64,000 bases of DNA, taken from NCBI GenBank assembly GCA_025677825.1, contig JAIXMO010000031.1, forward strand, positions 62,001 to 126,000. Direction: 5' to 3'. This stretch comes from Helicostylum pulchrum. Its lineage: Eukaryota; Mucoromycota; Mucoromycetes; Mucorales; Mucoraceae. Every line of letters begins with the position of its first letter. Position 1 is the first letter of the stretch. The notes under the pieces were generated by a model. It was not told where the DNA came from. It did no database searches and saw only the letters and a program-made list of their open reading frames with translations. The position numbers and the translations under genes were made by a program. Positions 32,225 to 47,631 of the stretch are shown piece after piece.

Positions 32225-33287
32225 TCAAAAAAGAGATAGACCGCTTACATAATGAAATAGAGATAAGGGTAATACAAACAAAAGTTGCAGCCAATTTATC
32301 TTGGTTATATTTGCACGTGCACTTGATACAGATTGACTCTTTGAAAAGTTGTGCCTCTTTCGAGGCTCTGCAACCCCATCAGTCAAGGTACTTTCGGAGA
32401 GCCCAGTTACACTTGTAATCCAGTTTATATGTCGACTAGGTTTTGCGAATATGTTTAGAAACCCGGCTGTACTTGAGTAAGGAAGGGGACAAGTGATGTT
32501 TTCAGGGTCTGGGTCAAATGCATTCAGGATTCTATTCAGTACACCTTTTAAAGAATATTCGCTACTATCGTCAGGTTTATACAGCAACGGACTACCTACA
32601 TTATTTTGTTAATATATATATAAATATATATATATAAAGCTTATTTTTTTATTTACCAGAATCACCATGGCATAGTCCTGCATCTGAGGCAACCAATATA
32701 ATACTATTATTAAAATTGTTGTCGTGCAACGGTGCAGCATTGGATAAGTTACAGTACGCATACTGCAATACATTAGCATGTGGCTCTTGAATGCCTGTAT
32801 ATCCCATACCAATCGTTTCCAGTTTATTGTCCACATTTTCACCTCCTTCTTCCATATAAATTCGAACTCGATTTACATGGTCTGTCTCCACAAAAGGTAG
32901 AGTTAACTCAATTAACCCAATATCATAAGGTACTTGATCTGTTTTATCTGTAGCGTATACTTGTGCTTTTAACTGAATTGAAGAAGGAACGTATAATGGA
33001 TGTGAAATTGCCCTTTTTATTTGTGCGTAAGATTGTTCTGAAAATTTTCGACTGCCGTAAGCTACAGAGGCAGATACCTCATCAGCTATATTGAAATCCT
33101 CTATACAATGTGCCGCTGTCAAAATCCATGGTGGGTCTAATGATATGATGCTGCCACCACATAAAATAGGGTTGGTAAGTGTCACAGAGAACGGGTACCG
33201 CTCAGAGGATTCGGCTGAATTTCCTCCTGATATCGCACACGCGAAATAAGGAAACACAATTATTGAAAGTAGTGCAAGTCGTTTCAT
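32225..33287 (-). CDS. Trypsin-like S1 serine protease with hydrophobic C-terminus
   Basis: Two minus-strand exons (33287-32657, 32595-32225) give 333 residues. A signal peptide (MKRLALLSIIVFPYFACA) leads to ISGGNSAESSERYPFSV, a zymogen-type N-terminus. The catalytic triad is visible: H60 in WILTAAHC, D122 in YDIGLIEL and S210 in CHGDSGSPL, the intron falling right after S210. The last ~20 residues (INWLQLLFVLPLSLFHYVSG then LSLF) are hydrophobic, resembling a GPI-attachment signal or membrane anchor rather than a soluble secreted trypsin. Sites such as N-S-S and N-I-T would allow N-glycosylation. Function is extracellular proteolysis, inferred from the family. Confidence 0.88.
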
Positions 33288-33701
33288 TTCTCTGTGTATG
33301 TATGTATTAATTGTATGAATACGAATAAGTGTAAAATATATAAAAGAGAACGCAAACAATGGTTTTTTTTTTCTTTTTTTAAAGGAAAAGTATTATGAAA
33401 TAATGACCAAAGATCATATCTTATTGGGTACGAGCCAAAAATATATGTGTGTGATCTAAGCAAAAAAAAAAGAACAAAAAAAAAAAAGGGCAATGAAAAG
33501 AGAAAAAAGAAAAAGAACGGTTTATTTTTAATTAATCGCGATTCTTTGTTTATCATCATTACTACATAGTTTTCGAGCATAAAAACAAGTGATCATTTCA
33601 CACACATAAAAAAAGAAAAACCCTTTTTTTTTCTCCTTTATTTATAAGTATACATATAATTAAATAAATAAAAAGTTGTATATGATTTGAATGCTTCCAG
33701 A
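33288..33701. other. Intergenic, promoter side of protease gene
   Basis: About 400 bp, rich in A/T runs. No gene seen. Confidence 0.6.
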
Positions 33702-36700
33702 TTACCATGTGTTTGATCCAGTCGCATCAAGTTTGTTATTACGGTATGGTTCATGTCTTTCCATGAACTGAATACCCTTTGCTTCAAGTTGATCCAAAAT
33801 GGGCAAGTATACGTGCGGCTTCGTAGGTCTCAGTACACCTCTCTCCGGAATAGCATTATCCAAAACCAACTCAACAGCCATAGCAGTAGGCAAACCCACA
33901 GTATCAGCCATTGCTGTATGCTTTTCATTACCGTACTTTATCAATGTTGATGTCAAAGTTTCCTAAAATACTTTGACTTTTAGTAATCCCATATATAGTT
34001 AAAAGCAGAAAATAATAACAAAATATACCGTTACCTTTTTGCCGGTTGAATGCTCTATTCCAAATTCATGATGCATCGCTACCATATCCCTTTCCCCTTT
34101 GTGGTACTTGAGCTGTTTGGACAAAAGAGACGAAAATATATCCAAAGCAGAATCACCTCCGTTTTTAAAATCAGTAGCTTGCTGGTCAGATAAAAAGAAT
34201 GAAATGGCAGACCATACTTTTTCTGTCATTGGGTGGTCTTTTGATAATCCCAACTTGTTAACCATTGCATCATAGCGCTCATTTGTCGATAATGAACTAC
34301 TAGGTGTTCCTGACAATACAGTATCGAAATAGTTTGACTAATTGTTTTTAGAATTGATTAACAATAATAATAATAAACAAGAATTTCCTTTTAACCTACC
34401 CAACTATTGCACTGATTTAAAGGTTTTGTTTGTTCCAAAAAGCCTAATTTTCGGAAAGCATGCAACAAGTCTGAATAGCCCTAAAAGAATGAAAAAATAA
34501 TAATAATAAATTAAATCTATACCGCTTACTTGCTACAGCAAAAAAAAAAAAGAAAAAAGAAGGAAACACTTTACTTGGTATCTCAAGGTACCGCGAAACA
34601 TTGAATCCATATCCGAGAGCTCGCCCAATCCGTAAATGTCTGCATAACCCAAGGAGTTACGGTTTGCTAATCCTTCAAATACAAACCCAGAATAGGGAGT
34701 TTGTACAACAGGAAAGTGCTCCTTTAATAAATTATCTCCACTAATTGTGTGCACCTAGCAAAAAAAAGTTAAAGTTTTATGCGTGTAAATATTTTGTTTA
34801 CGTAGTTTACCTTTCCATTCGACCGATAGGTTGCGTCGTTTCCGCTAGCTGTTAACACACCACGTGGTGACCAGCTAAATTTATAACCCAATGGGACGTT
34901 AGATGCTTCAGGGGAAGGTAAACCGCCGCACCAAGAGATAAAAGATCGAATCTGCAAAAAAAAAAAAAAATCTATTAAAACACACGCATATTTGCCAGCA
35001 AAGATAAATTAATTTACCTTTGATCCGTTTGCTTTTGTTTCATCAATGATTTTCATCGCTGACATATGATCAATACCAGGATCTAAACCAACTTCGTTCA
35101 TAATTAAAATATCTGCGTTTTGTGCACTATGTCCCTAGATATATTAGTTTTCTTTTTCTTTTGTAAGCAATACTTTTTTTTAACGTTACGTTTTTTCTAA
35201 TGCTTCCATCTCTGGAGATACGTAACTAGCAGTAACCATATGCTTTCTTTTTTCAATGCATATCTGGGCTACTTTGGCGTGTAAAAATGCAGGTACTAAA
35301 CTAACCACTACATCCGACTTTTCCACCAGGCGAGATAAATCTTGTCCATTAGAAATATCCAAAGGAACAGACTCAGCATTTAAATAACCAGACACTAAAG
35401 CCTTTGCTTCTTCTGCCACGTTGCTAGCTATAATATGTACGCTTTTTTTTTAAAAAAAAATGAGGGGTTCGCGTTTTTTTTTAAAATGCACTTACCAACT
35501 ACAATTTTCACGTCAGGTCTGTTCATTAAATGTTCTACTAATGGTCCTGCTACCATACCAGAACCAAGTAACAAAACAGTCTTCTTTTCAACACCATGAG
35601 ATGATCCTTTGTTGAAAGAAGGTAAAAGCTTTTTTAATGCTTGATGGTTTTCTGTTAATTTTCCACCATCTGCAATAGTAGCCTCACGTAAAAGAGGCGA
35701 CAAGTTTTTAAGAGGTACATTGGGTTCACCATTTACCTAAAGTTATAAAATATATATAAATATAAAATCAACGCAGTATTTTTTTTCTTTTCGTACCATT
35801 TCTTTTACAAACGGATATAATGCTTTGCTAAAGAATTCACTGCTTTCAACCGGGAACTCTGCAGGCAAAATATCAATACCCATGATTTGAATACCTTTGC
35901 CTTCAGCACTAAAAACGACTAGGTTAATATAGAGATGATAGTTACCTTGACTTATTTACTTACTTGGTATGTTCTTGATTCTTTACTGCATCATAATAAA
36001 AAAACCCATCATCCACATTTGTACTGTGGGATAAACATTCAAATGCACCCTAGAGGAACGTGAGAAAATGATCATGCTTGAAATAAAAATGTAATACCTT
36101 AACGTCGCACACAATATCAGCTAAACTCATCATTTTTCCTTTCTGAATCAAGTCCTTGTTTTGCAACTTTTGGAATTCGGCAAGTTGTTTGTTGGTTAAA
36201 AGACGTGGATATCGGTCATCCCAATAAGCACCTGTAACAACACAATTAGCATAAGGAGCAACCTATATATATATATTGGTTTAATAAAGGTTTAACAAAT
36301 TAGTCTCATTTTGTACAAGTAAAATACCGTGTGATGAAAGTTTGATTGATATTTCTCAGGATGGTGTAAATAATCATTAAAATCTACCAATGGCTTATTT
36401 CCCTTCTTTTGTTCAATATAATCTTTAACCTCAAGTTGAACACCGTACACTTTATTCAATCTAGGATCTATACATATACATATACAATTAAAAACAGTAA
36501 TAACAACAACAAAATACACGTAAAAAAACTTACTTTTATCATTGACTAATTTTTCAAGATCTTGCGCAGGTACAAATTCATGAGGTACCTCCTTAAACAT
36601 CTCCAAGGCGCCCTAAATAAGTACATTAATACCAAGAATGGATTACTATTTTAAAAATAAACTAACGTGAGTCACATTTCCGGATCCCGTAAATGCATAA

Positions 36701-37632
36701 ACCAATGGCCCAAAGTCTTTAGGTGTACCATTTTTTACGATCTCCTCACCCATACGGTTCAAAGCTAATTTAGCTTCAGCAATGGTCGGATACGCATGTG
36801 CCTTAGATGTATACTACACGTAAAAAATCCCAATTAAATAAAACAAATAAAAAAGATAGAGAATCAATAATTAAATTACCATGAAAGGCGTACTGTAGCC
36901 TAAACCAAGGAATCGATGACCCATACCATGTAAAATATCAATCATACCTGAGATTAAAAAAAAAAAAATTGTTTAGAGTCGCGTGCGTACACACAAAAAA
37001 AAATAAAAAAAATGCATTGTTTGTAATACGGTACCAGCGTTTCCTGCGTAATGTCCAAAAGCAACTAGTCTTTTACCCATTTCATCTTTCATTAGCTCAT
37101 AGTCAATTAGACGGACGTTCTAAATTTCCCACGATGGTGTGAGAAGAAAATGAAATATAATAAAAAAGAGGCTTACAGAGATGATCCCTTACCTTGTCCA
37201 ACACGCCTTGTAGCATGGACATATTTTTCTTATTTCCTTTGTGCGTATGAGAAAAAAAAAGATAGGTCTTGTCACTCAATAAAGCTTCCTCGGGAACTTC
37301 CTTAATACCAAGAATAATATTTGCTTTTGAAATATCTTCTGTAACTTGTGCACCAGCCTTTTATATTTTATTTTTTTCGTTAATGTATGTTGGTATATAT
37401 TCAAGAAACTTTCTTTTTTTTTTACCTTTTCATAGGATTCGTTTGTAAAGATACGTTTACTACTGGGTTGAACATAAACTTTGGTACCAGTTTCTTCAAT
37501 TAATTTCTTGACGGCGTCGGGAGTCAAGGCAGATCGACGCTCCCACCGACTCTTATCTTCGCGTCGGATACCAATAGTGGCATACTGACGAATTAGCCGA
37601 GTATTGTTCTTTTTCAATATATTGGATATCAT
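33702..37632 (-). CDS. Bifunctional lysine-ketoglutarate reductase/saccharopine dehydrogenase (AASS type)
   Basis: Eighteen minus-strand exons (37632-37426, 37357-37193, 37119-37035, 36947-36880, 36813-36667, 36612-36534, 36467-36328, 36262-36098, 36049-35964, 35908-35797, 35736-35496, 35427-35190, 35126-35018, 34951-34811, 34754-34575, 34480-34400, 34337-34035, 33962-33702) close in phase to 935 residues, the size of animal AASS. The N-terminus ([20 protein letters not shown]) looks like a mitochondrial presequence. Residues ~20-420 form the LKR half ([36 protein letters not shown]); the SDH half starts with the Rossmann loop GSGMVAGP at 476-483 and has [12 protein letters not shown] and the closing [16 protein letters not shown]. 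The enzyme degrades lysine to aminoadipate semialdehyde through saccharopine. Ascomycete and basidiomycete lysine biosynthesis uses separate enzymes. Confidence 0.93.
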
Positions 37633-38605
37633 AATTTGAAGAGAAACAGTGTGAGAAAATACAAAAAATAAATATAAAAAAAAAAGACTGTTTTATATGC
37701 ACAATAACGAAAAAGGGAAAAAATATAATCACACGATCAGCTGCTTGTTTGCCAACATGATTTATGACGATGGTGTCCCTGAAAGACACACTTGGAAAAA
37801 AAATGAACAAAAACTGCTGATTGTACAACTTGAGCAACATACCACCTACAGCCGAGTAGAATATCTTCTTTCTAACCATATATTGTTGCCTATTACATTC
37901 TATAATTGTAACTAACTATCTTGTTCTTAACAGCTCAAGTTAGCGATACTCGCATATTCCCTTTTCAATGATTATAAATATAATTCATTTCTTTACATTA
38001 TTTTTAGACGCAAAGAAAAAAAAAACTGGTCTTATAGCTACAACACTTGCTTCAGTATTAGTTAACCCTTACAATTATATTATGTATATATTTAGTATCA
38101 AGACTTAATAACCTACTAAGTAGCGAATAGAAGTTACAGTTACTACATACTCTTTTTCATGTTTAAAGTAAAATATATCTAGTATCCATACAATAAATAT
38201 GCTTGCATGAACCAAGGCTTCCCTTTTTTTTAAAAAAAAGCGTAGTGGTATTATAAATATATCAGCCACAGTAAACTTTGGAGGGCGACTTAACAGATAA
38301 AAAGGAAAAGTTAACAATAGAGCTTCGACTCTTATTTTCCCCCTTTTTATTGAAACTATGACGCTACATAACGAAATATTTGATTTAAAACTGCCATGGA
38401 TACAGACAGCAATATCAATAATTACAAAGTGTCGTTATTCCTCTCGGTGCCTGGTAACAACAAACTATACATACAGCCAAGATTAACGGTCTTTCAAATT
38501 CGTTATCTCCGTGAAGGGTTACACAACATGTATCGTAAGATCGGGAAAGTTTCAAATTTTATTTTATATTGATCTCTAATTGTTATTATATACATTTTTT
38601 TTTTT
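37633..38605. other. Intergenic region upstream of LKR/SDH
   Basis: Nearly 1 kb without a supported gene; a T8A8 tract is at 38224-38239. The 3' flank of the Gdt1 gene occupies the right end. Confidence 0.55.
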
Positions 38606-39731
38606 TTACTCTTGAAGTCCATGATAAGCATTGAAGCTATAAAAGACACCGAAAATAAGGAAGAGAATAGAACCAGCAAAAGTAACTAAATAATAGAAGC
38701 CCCATGTATAAATAATAAATAAAATAAATATATATAAACAAACAGTATAAATATTTACCTGTTCTAACGGAAATCTTGGATGCCAACATACGACCACCTA
38801 CAACGGCAACAGCAGTACACATACCATGCCCAATCACAACCCCAGCAGTGACATAATAAACATTCTATAAATAATTACGATGTTTGAGTGTACACATAAA
38901 TACATACATACATTAAAATAATACTTTACATTAGCAGCAGCTAAAGCAATCGTAGAAATTTGAGAACGATCTCCCCATTCACCTAAAAAGGTCAAGACAA
39001 AAGTTTGTACGAATACAGGGGAAAATACAAGCTGCATCAAATTCATTAAGCCTTCCTTTGCACGTTCAGGTTTACTAGCTGTACTAGCTGTACCTTCTGC
39101 TGCTTCTAATCCACCTACTTCCATTTCTTCCATTTTATTTGCTCTCTCACGATCTTCTACCGTCTTTAATTCGTTCTCAACTTCCATCATTTCCTCATTG
39201 TCATTGTCATCCATGTAGTAAGCTTCATACATCATACGAACACCAAAGCATAAAAATAAAAGGGATGCACATACATCTGTATATTGCTTGGGAATCAAAT
39301 TAGGTACAACATGACCCAACACAGCTGAAAGTACTGACATGACCGCTAAAGAAGAAAACGCTGCTGCAAATACAACTAAACGTGAGTGCTTCATGGCCAT
39401 AATTGCTGCAATTAAAAACGTCTTGTCTCCAATTTCAGAAACAATGATCATAAGTAAAGAAATTACAAACGATTTTTCTAATTCACTATCCGATGAAAAT
39501 AGTAAATCAGTAGAAAATCCAGTTACACCTTCATTAGTAGTTGGTGGTGCAATAGGGAGATTAGCGTCAACAAGCTTTTTTTTTTTTTTTTTTAGAAGAG
39601 ATGATGAGTAATCATTTTATGTCTACATGTACAAAGTGCTTCTTTACCTCTTCTACCGGATTTTCTTGTGCAAGAATAACATTGGTATAAAGTAGAATAC
39701 AGGCTAATAAAGGTATTAACTTTTGGCTCAT
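38606..39731 (-). CDS. GDT1: Gdt1/TMEM165 (UPF0016) Golgi cation exchanger
   Basis: Four minus-strand exons (39731-39648, 39574-38930, 38864-38759, 38685-38606) give 304 residues. After a signal peptide (SQKLIPLLACILLYTNVILA) there are about six membrane segments in two repeats, each with the family signature E-x-G-D-(K/R)-(T/S): EIGDKT at residues 75-80 and EWGDRS at 227-232. The acidic, charged central loop (YYMDDNDNEEMMEVENEL) is usual for fungal Gdt1. The protein exchanges Ca2+/Mn2+ for H+ in the Golgi and supports glycosylation. Intron 1 ends in a run of 18 A before its AG, an unusual acceptor. The start codon is 86 bp from the stop of the upstream kelch gene on the same strand. Confidence 0.93.
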
Positions 39732-39817
39732 TTTTTTTATTTTATTTAATTCAACAACAAAAAGGGAAAACAGAGGGAAAAAAAAAAATCTCTTTTTACC
39801 CGCAATCAATGTTTAAA

Positions 39818-42344
39818 TCACCGACGATCGAGCGTCCTGAAGATTTCATCGTCGATATAATAAGCTTGAAACAGGAATTCAAACATATGTAACCTTTCTT
39901 CTAATCTAATCATTCTTTCTTCTTCAGATTCATAAGTTATGCCTTCATCAGTGATATTCTTTTCCGAAAACCTTCTGTGTACTGGCTGTACCATTGGTAT
40001 ATGTACCTGATGATACGAAAACCTTGTTCTTAGACCATTCAGTAACGACTTTCTCATTAACCCAATAGACCAACGATGAACGATACCCCAAGGAGATCTT
40101 GGCCTATACCCAAACAAATTTGTCTGAAATCCAATCATTAAACCAAATATACCGCCTATAATACCAATACCATGAATCACTGTAAACGCTCTTTGTTCTC
40201 TCATGACAATGATATCCTTTTCAGTTGCAAACACATCCAGCGAACCTAAAAAAGTATCTTGCAGTGGTATATCCTCTACTCGATGCTTGACTGTTTCTAC
40301 TTTATGTAGCACGTCTCGTTGTGTCCTGAAGCCTATATAATTCCAAATGGTTGGATCCATTCTTTCTATCCTTTCAAACTTGTATCCTATTTGACTTGAT
40401 TTTGTCGGATCCAAAGCGTATATGTTTTTTGTTTTCAAATTGATTTTTTCACTGGATACAAATTTCTTGCGTTCATCAGTATCGTACCAGCCATCAAAAT
40501 AAGCTTTATTAGCGGAGATATTATATACAGGAATATTAGGATCATGCCAAGGATGATAGAATTCAACATAAAGTACAGACTTATTAGAAGGCACCCCATA
40601 GTAATAGAATTGTATTAATCTACCGTTACTTGTTAACCTATTTTGACCTAATTTTACATCATCACCGCCCGAAAACAGATAGCAATCAAGTTTTGTACCA
40701 TGATAATCCAAATGACCATTTACTTGTTGTGTAATATTAATCAAGTATTGATTACACGATTCTCCAAAATCAGTTGTACAGTGTAATACTGGGCTAGTAG
40801 GTTGATCTAACCAACCATCAAAGCAAAATCGAATATGAGGTGTCATCATTTCACTGCTTTCATTACGATGCGTCTGATAAATAATAGGACTATTCTGTAC
40901 TTGCAAAATCAAAACCGTACTGATAATAATAAATACTGCTAAAAAAGAAAATCTAAACAAGAGTCGACTGATTTCTGCCCACAGTGGTTCGCCTGCTCTT
41001 GGGTTCCACGCCGTCTTTTTCATACTGGCCATGACTCTAAAACGATACCTTCGCAAGACCCAACAGATTACCAAAAATAAAATAAAAGCTGTACTCAGTA
41101 CGGATAGAACCATTGTGGTATTCAGGGATACAGTATTATGCCCCTCAATTAATTTACTATTATCCGATGCATCATCCGTCACAGGTATCATTGTATTAGG
41201 TACCCACTCCATTTGTTTAATATCAAATATATAAAATGCGTCGTATACCGTATGACTATTTAAACCTAACCCATACACCATCTTTGTATCATTCACTAGC
41301 ATAGATATAGAAAACGAACTAGGAAAAGGTTGATAAATAGAGCCAGCTGGTATCACCCACTTCCATGTCTTCAAGTCTAATAGACCCGTCATTTGATTAT
41401 CTGACATGTACCTTTGAAAAGGTTCCATACTATGATCTTGACCACCACAAATAATAACGGACATATTCTACTTTTTTTTGTTTAATTATAGTTATACACA
41501 CACATGCACAACTAAAAAGAATACTAACGTTACTTTTTATCGCTGTATGAAATGTTCTGGCATTTGGAATATTTCCTGTAAGTGGTTGATCATGCCATTG
41601 TGTTGTTTGTAAATTGAAAATAGATGCAGTAGATAGAGGATACAGTATTTTGTCTTTTTGGGATAAGAATAAGCTGTTGGTACAATCAAACCCACCTAAA
41701 ACGATCATTTTCCCGTCACTAAGTGGCAAAAATAAATAATATTAGTGCATATAGTACATGCACATACATATACATACTTACTCTGTCATGGTAGAAGTAT
41801 GCCCACACCTTGCAGGCTGCTGCTGATTTAAATTTACCCAAGTATCAAATAAAGGATTATACCTCCAAAAATCCATAAACCCATTACCAGTAATATTAAT
41901 ACCGCCATAAAGGTAAATAAGACGATTAAACTGAGTCGTAGTATGCCAGAATCGTTCAAGGGGTGCAGGGACCGATATATTTTTCTTTTGTAATGGCGCC
42001 CAACTAGACTGATCAAAATTAAATCTATAATAACGAATAGACTCTGTTTTATTTTTTGGTGGTGGGTTTAAAATATCAGTAGCAGTGAGATGACCACCAA
42101 AGCTATACATGGTTTTATTATCAATGCTTTGTAAAGAATGGTAAATGACAGCAGGGGAAGCAAAAGGGTCCGTGGCTATTTGATGTAAAACATCAATAGA
42201 GTTTGATAGTGTCCAAAGAGCTTCTTTATCCCAAGGTGCTACGTTATAAAATCCTCCATAGACGTAAATTGTATTGTTTAGTGTGATGGTCGCTGCACCG
42301 TAAATAGCTCGATTTGTACTGTTTAACTGTTGCATTGTATTCAT
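39818..42344 (-). CDS. Kelch-repeat membrane protein of unknown function
   Basis: Three minus-strand exons (42344-41782, 41718-41529, 41467-39818) give 800 residues. The first ~330 residues are kelch-like blades (GAATITLNNTIYVYGGFYNV, MYSFGGHL, LIYLYGGINI, MIVLGGFDCTN, SVIICGG). Then come a membrane span (VLSVLSTAFILFLVICWVLR), a second (SFLAVFIIISTVLILQVQN), an ectodomain-like region with many N-x-S/T sites and cysteines (CFDGWLDQPTSPVLHC), a third hydrophobic stretch (VIHGIGIIGGIFGLMIGF) and a basic tail. Similar kelch plus membrane proteins are numerous in Mucorales. Glycosylation sites in the kelch part suggest it is outside the cell, but I see no N-terminal signal peptide: an in-frame stop lies just before the first ATG. 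A missed 5' exon is possible. Confidence 0.75.
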
Positions 42345-42567
42345 TTATAAAAAAGTTCTGAAATATATGTGTATATATTAAAAAAAAGGGAAAAAAAAAA
42401 AAGCAAAACGGAAAAATATATAAAAAAAAATAATTATAATAAAGATAAAAAGGAGGATTGCATTGTGCAACTTTGAGGAGTTGCTTTACACGGTATTAAT
42501 TCACCCCTTTTATTTTATTTTTTATTTTGCACACCCAAAAAAAAAACGTATTATGTAATTATATTTT

Positions 42568-43535
42568 TTAAGCGTCAGATTCAGATTCGGAGTGACTAAC
42601 ACCAGAAGAAGACACATCATCAGTTTCAGTTTCCTCAGCAGAATCGTCATCGTCTCTTTCTCTTCTAGCACCAAGACAGTTACGAGCAATGTGACCGGCC
42701 TGTCCACATTGGTAACAAGTCTTTGCAGGCTTTTCAGTTGTAACAGTATCATTAGTAGCATTTGGACAATCACGAGCAATATGTCCACGCTTATCACAGT
42801 TATAACAAAGGATATCACTCGCTTGGCAATCCTTTGCATAATGGTTTAATAAACCACAATTCTCACAGACTACGGGTTCGAATCTAGTGGAATTGTTGAA
42901 TCCTCCTCTACCTCCTCTTCCTCTTCCGCTTCCTCTTCCTCTTCCTCCTCTTCCTCCTCTACCTCTACCACGGAATGTAGTGGTCGCAGTATTGGTGTCA
43001 CGAACTTGTGTCGTGTTGTTCTCAGATTCTTCAAGGAACTCCACTGATCTAGCTTGTGCTTCATTAGTACAGTTTCTAGCCAAATGACCCTATATTCGTT
43101 TTTAGTTTCTGCTGTATATTTTTTTTTCCTTTTGTTCGTGAGTTATCATCTTACAGTTTGCTGGCAATTAAAACAACGAGCTTTCTCAGCAGCAGGTGCA
43201 TCGGTAGTACGATCAGGACATTGAGCAATAAGATGTCCAGCTATTTTTTGCTCTGGTTAGTTCGGTTGTCTTTTTTTTTTTTTTTCTTTTAGTGAAATAT
43301 TTTTTACCTTCGCCACAAACAAAACAGGTCTTTGCTTCAATTACTCTTTCAAAAGTACATTCACTAGAGACGTGACCGGGTCGCTTACAGTTATAACAGA
43401 GTCTCTCTGGCTCTTCACAAGCAACGGCATAATGACCACCTAAAAGAATACCTTTTAAAAAACTTTTGATCTGTTATTTTTATTTGTTTACTTACTCTTT
43501 CCACACTTGAAGCAAGATCTTCCTAAGCGTACCAT
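42568..43535 (-). CDS. CCHC zinc-knuckle RNA-binding protein, CNBP/Gis2/Byr3 type
   Basis: Four minus-strand exons (43535-43496, 43439-43308, 43240-43155, 43089-42568) give 259 residues. Seven CX2CX4HX4C knuckles are visible: CFKCGKSGHYAVAC, CYNCKRPGHVSSEC, CFVCGEAGHLIAQC, CFNCQQTGHLARNC, CENCGLLNHYAKDC, CYNCDKRGHIARDC and CYQCGQAGHIARNC. Between the fourth and fifth lies an Arg-Gly-rich (RGRGRGGRGGRGRGSGRGRG) segment, a likely methylation and RNA-contact site. The tail is acidic and serine-rich (SGVSHSESESDA). This matches the CNBP/Gis2 family, which binds G-rich nucleic acids and promotes translation. The RGG stretch is longer than in Gis2 and closer to animal CNBP. Confidence 0.93.
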
Positions 43536-44088
43536 CTTTTTACAAAAATTATATTAAAGGGAAAAAAAAAAAAAAAAGAAAAAAAAAAGGAGGACGCTAT
43601 ATAGTCAGGCCGAATCTATCCAATAGGATCACCAGCAGTCCTATTAAAATTCCTGCTTTTTTAAAAATCAAATTGACAAGCAATGGATGACACGAACTTT
43701 TTGAAAGACTTTCTTTTCGGAGATGTATGATGCGGTGAAATAATTCGTCTCGAATATAGAACATGCTAGAGAGATAGAGGAAGGCCCAGACAAAGAGAAA
43801 AAAAGTAAAGTGAGGGAGGTTCTATGTCTGGACGTAGGATTATTTAATCGCCATAGAATGGCTGGACATCATCGTCTCTTTTCAGACTACTTTTGCCGAG
43901 AATCCTGTCTATCCTCCGAGACTTTGTATGCTATTACAGTTTAGTATCGAGCAGTAAAAAGAGAACGATAATTATTTGGCAGATAACCCAATCTTTATGT
44001 AAAAGATAGCTACAATTTAGGCTGTTTTTTAAAAAAAAACTTTTTCAACAATTCGAATAGGTGTACGTTCAATTTTCTCGCTCACGCG

Positions 44089-44119
<31 letters not shown>

Positions 44120-44137
44120 GTTGGAGCGACATTTTCG
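43536..44137. other. Divergent intergenic region
   Basis: No gene. Contains an A run of about 25 (44093-44117) just before the next start codon. Confidence 0.55.
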
Positions 44138-44474
44138 ATGTGTAAACAAGTCGTAGAACAAGTATATAAAACAGATTAAATATATCCCATGAGCAAATAA
44201 ATACTTTTTTCTAGTTATTATTTTTATTATACACCCTATGCAGTAGCGACTCTGTTTAAAGGCTGAAGAAATCCACCTTCAAATCGAACATACACTTATA
44301 TCGAACAGTGAATGGGATACTTTTATATCGCGCAATAGAAATAAATCCGATTTTCTTAAAGATGTTGATTGGATCTTGTCGATGGACGTTCCCCAGGAGA
44401 TCGAGGATTACCTTTTAATATTAAAAGAATCAATTGTAGCGTATCAAATTATAATTATAATTTTGAAACACTAA
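44138..44474 (+). CDS. Small two- or three-exon gene of unknown function
   Basis: A short first exon (44138-44161, MCKQVVEQ) joins through GTATAT...CAGTAG to a second (44247-44474) in phase 0. The protein reads RLCLKAEEIHLQIEHTLISN, SEWDTFISRNRNKSDFLKDV and DWILSMDVPQEIEDYLLILK, an amphipathic helical, acidic product of about 83 residues. The last codons may be intron: a donor (GTAGCG) after ILKESI at 44436 and acceptors at about 44520 would continue with EVHKCPQAIKIAK. A 16-codon basic frame (MSVPSKRKQKRNTVKL) at 44603-44653 could be a last exon or a separate peptide. I do not recognise the family. Confidence 0.5.
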
Positions 44475-44743
44475 CTTAAACATCGCTAAAAACTAACCCG
44501 AAAGAAATTATGCTAAAGCAGGAAGTGCACAAATGTCCCCAAGCCATAAAAATTGCAAAATAAAAAGTTTTTTTTTTTTGTACACTTTAAAGTGAATACA
44601 AAATGTCTGTTCCCTCCAAACGTAAACAAAAAAGAAACACTGTCAAGTTGTAATTGTTTTTTATTTTATTATTGTTATTATTATTATAATTAAATCTAAA
44701 AAGTTAGATTTAAAAAGAAAAAAGTATATATTATAGTAATGCT

Positions 44744-47631
<2,888 letters not shown>

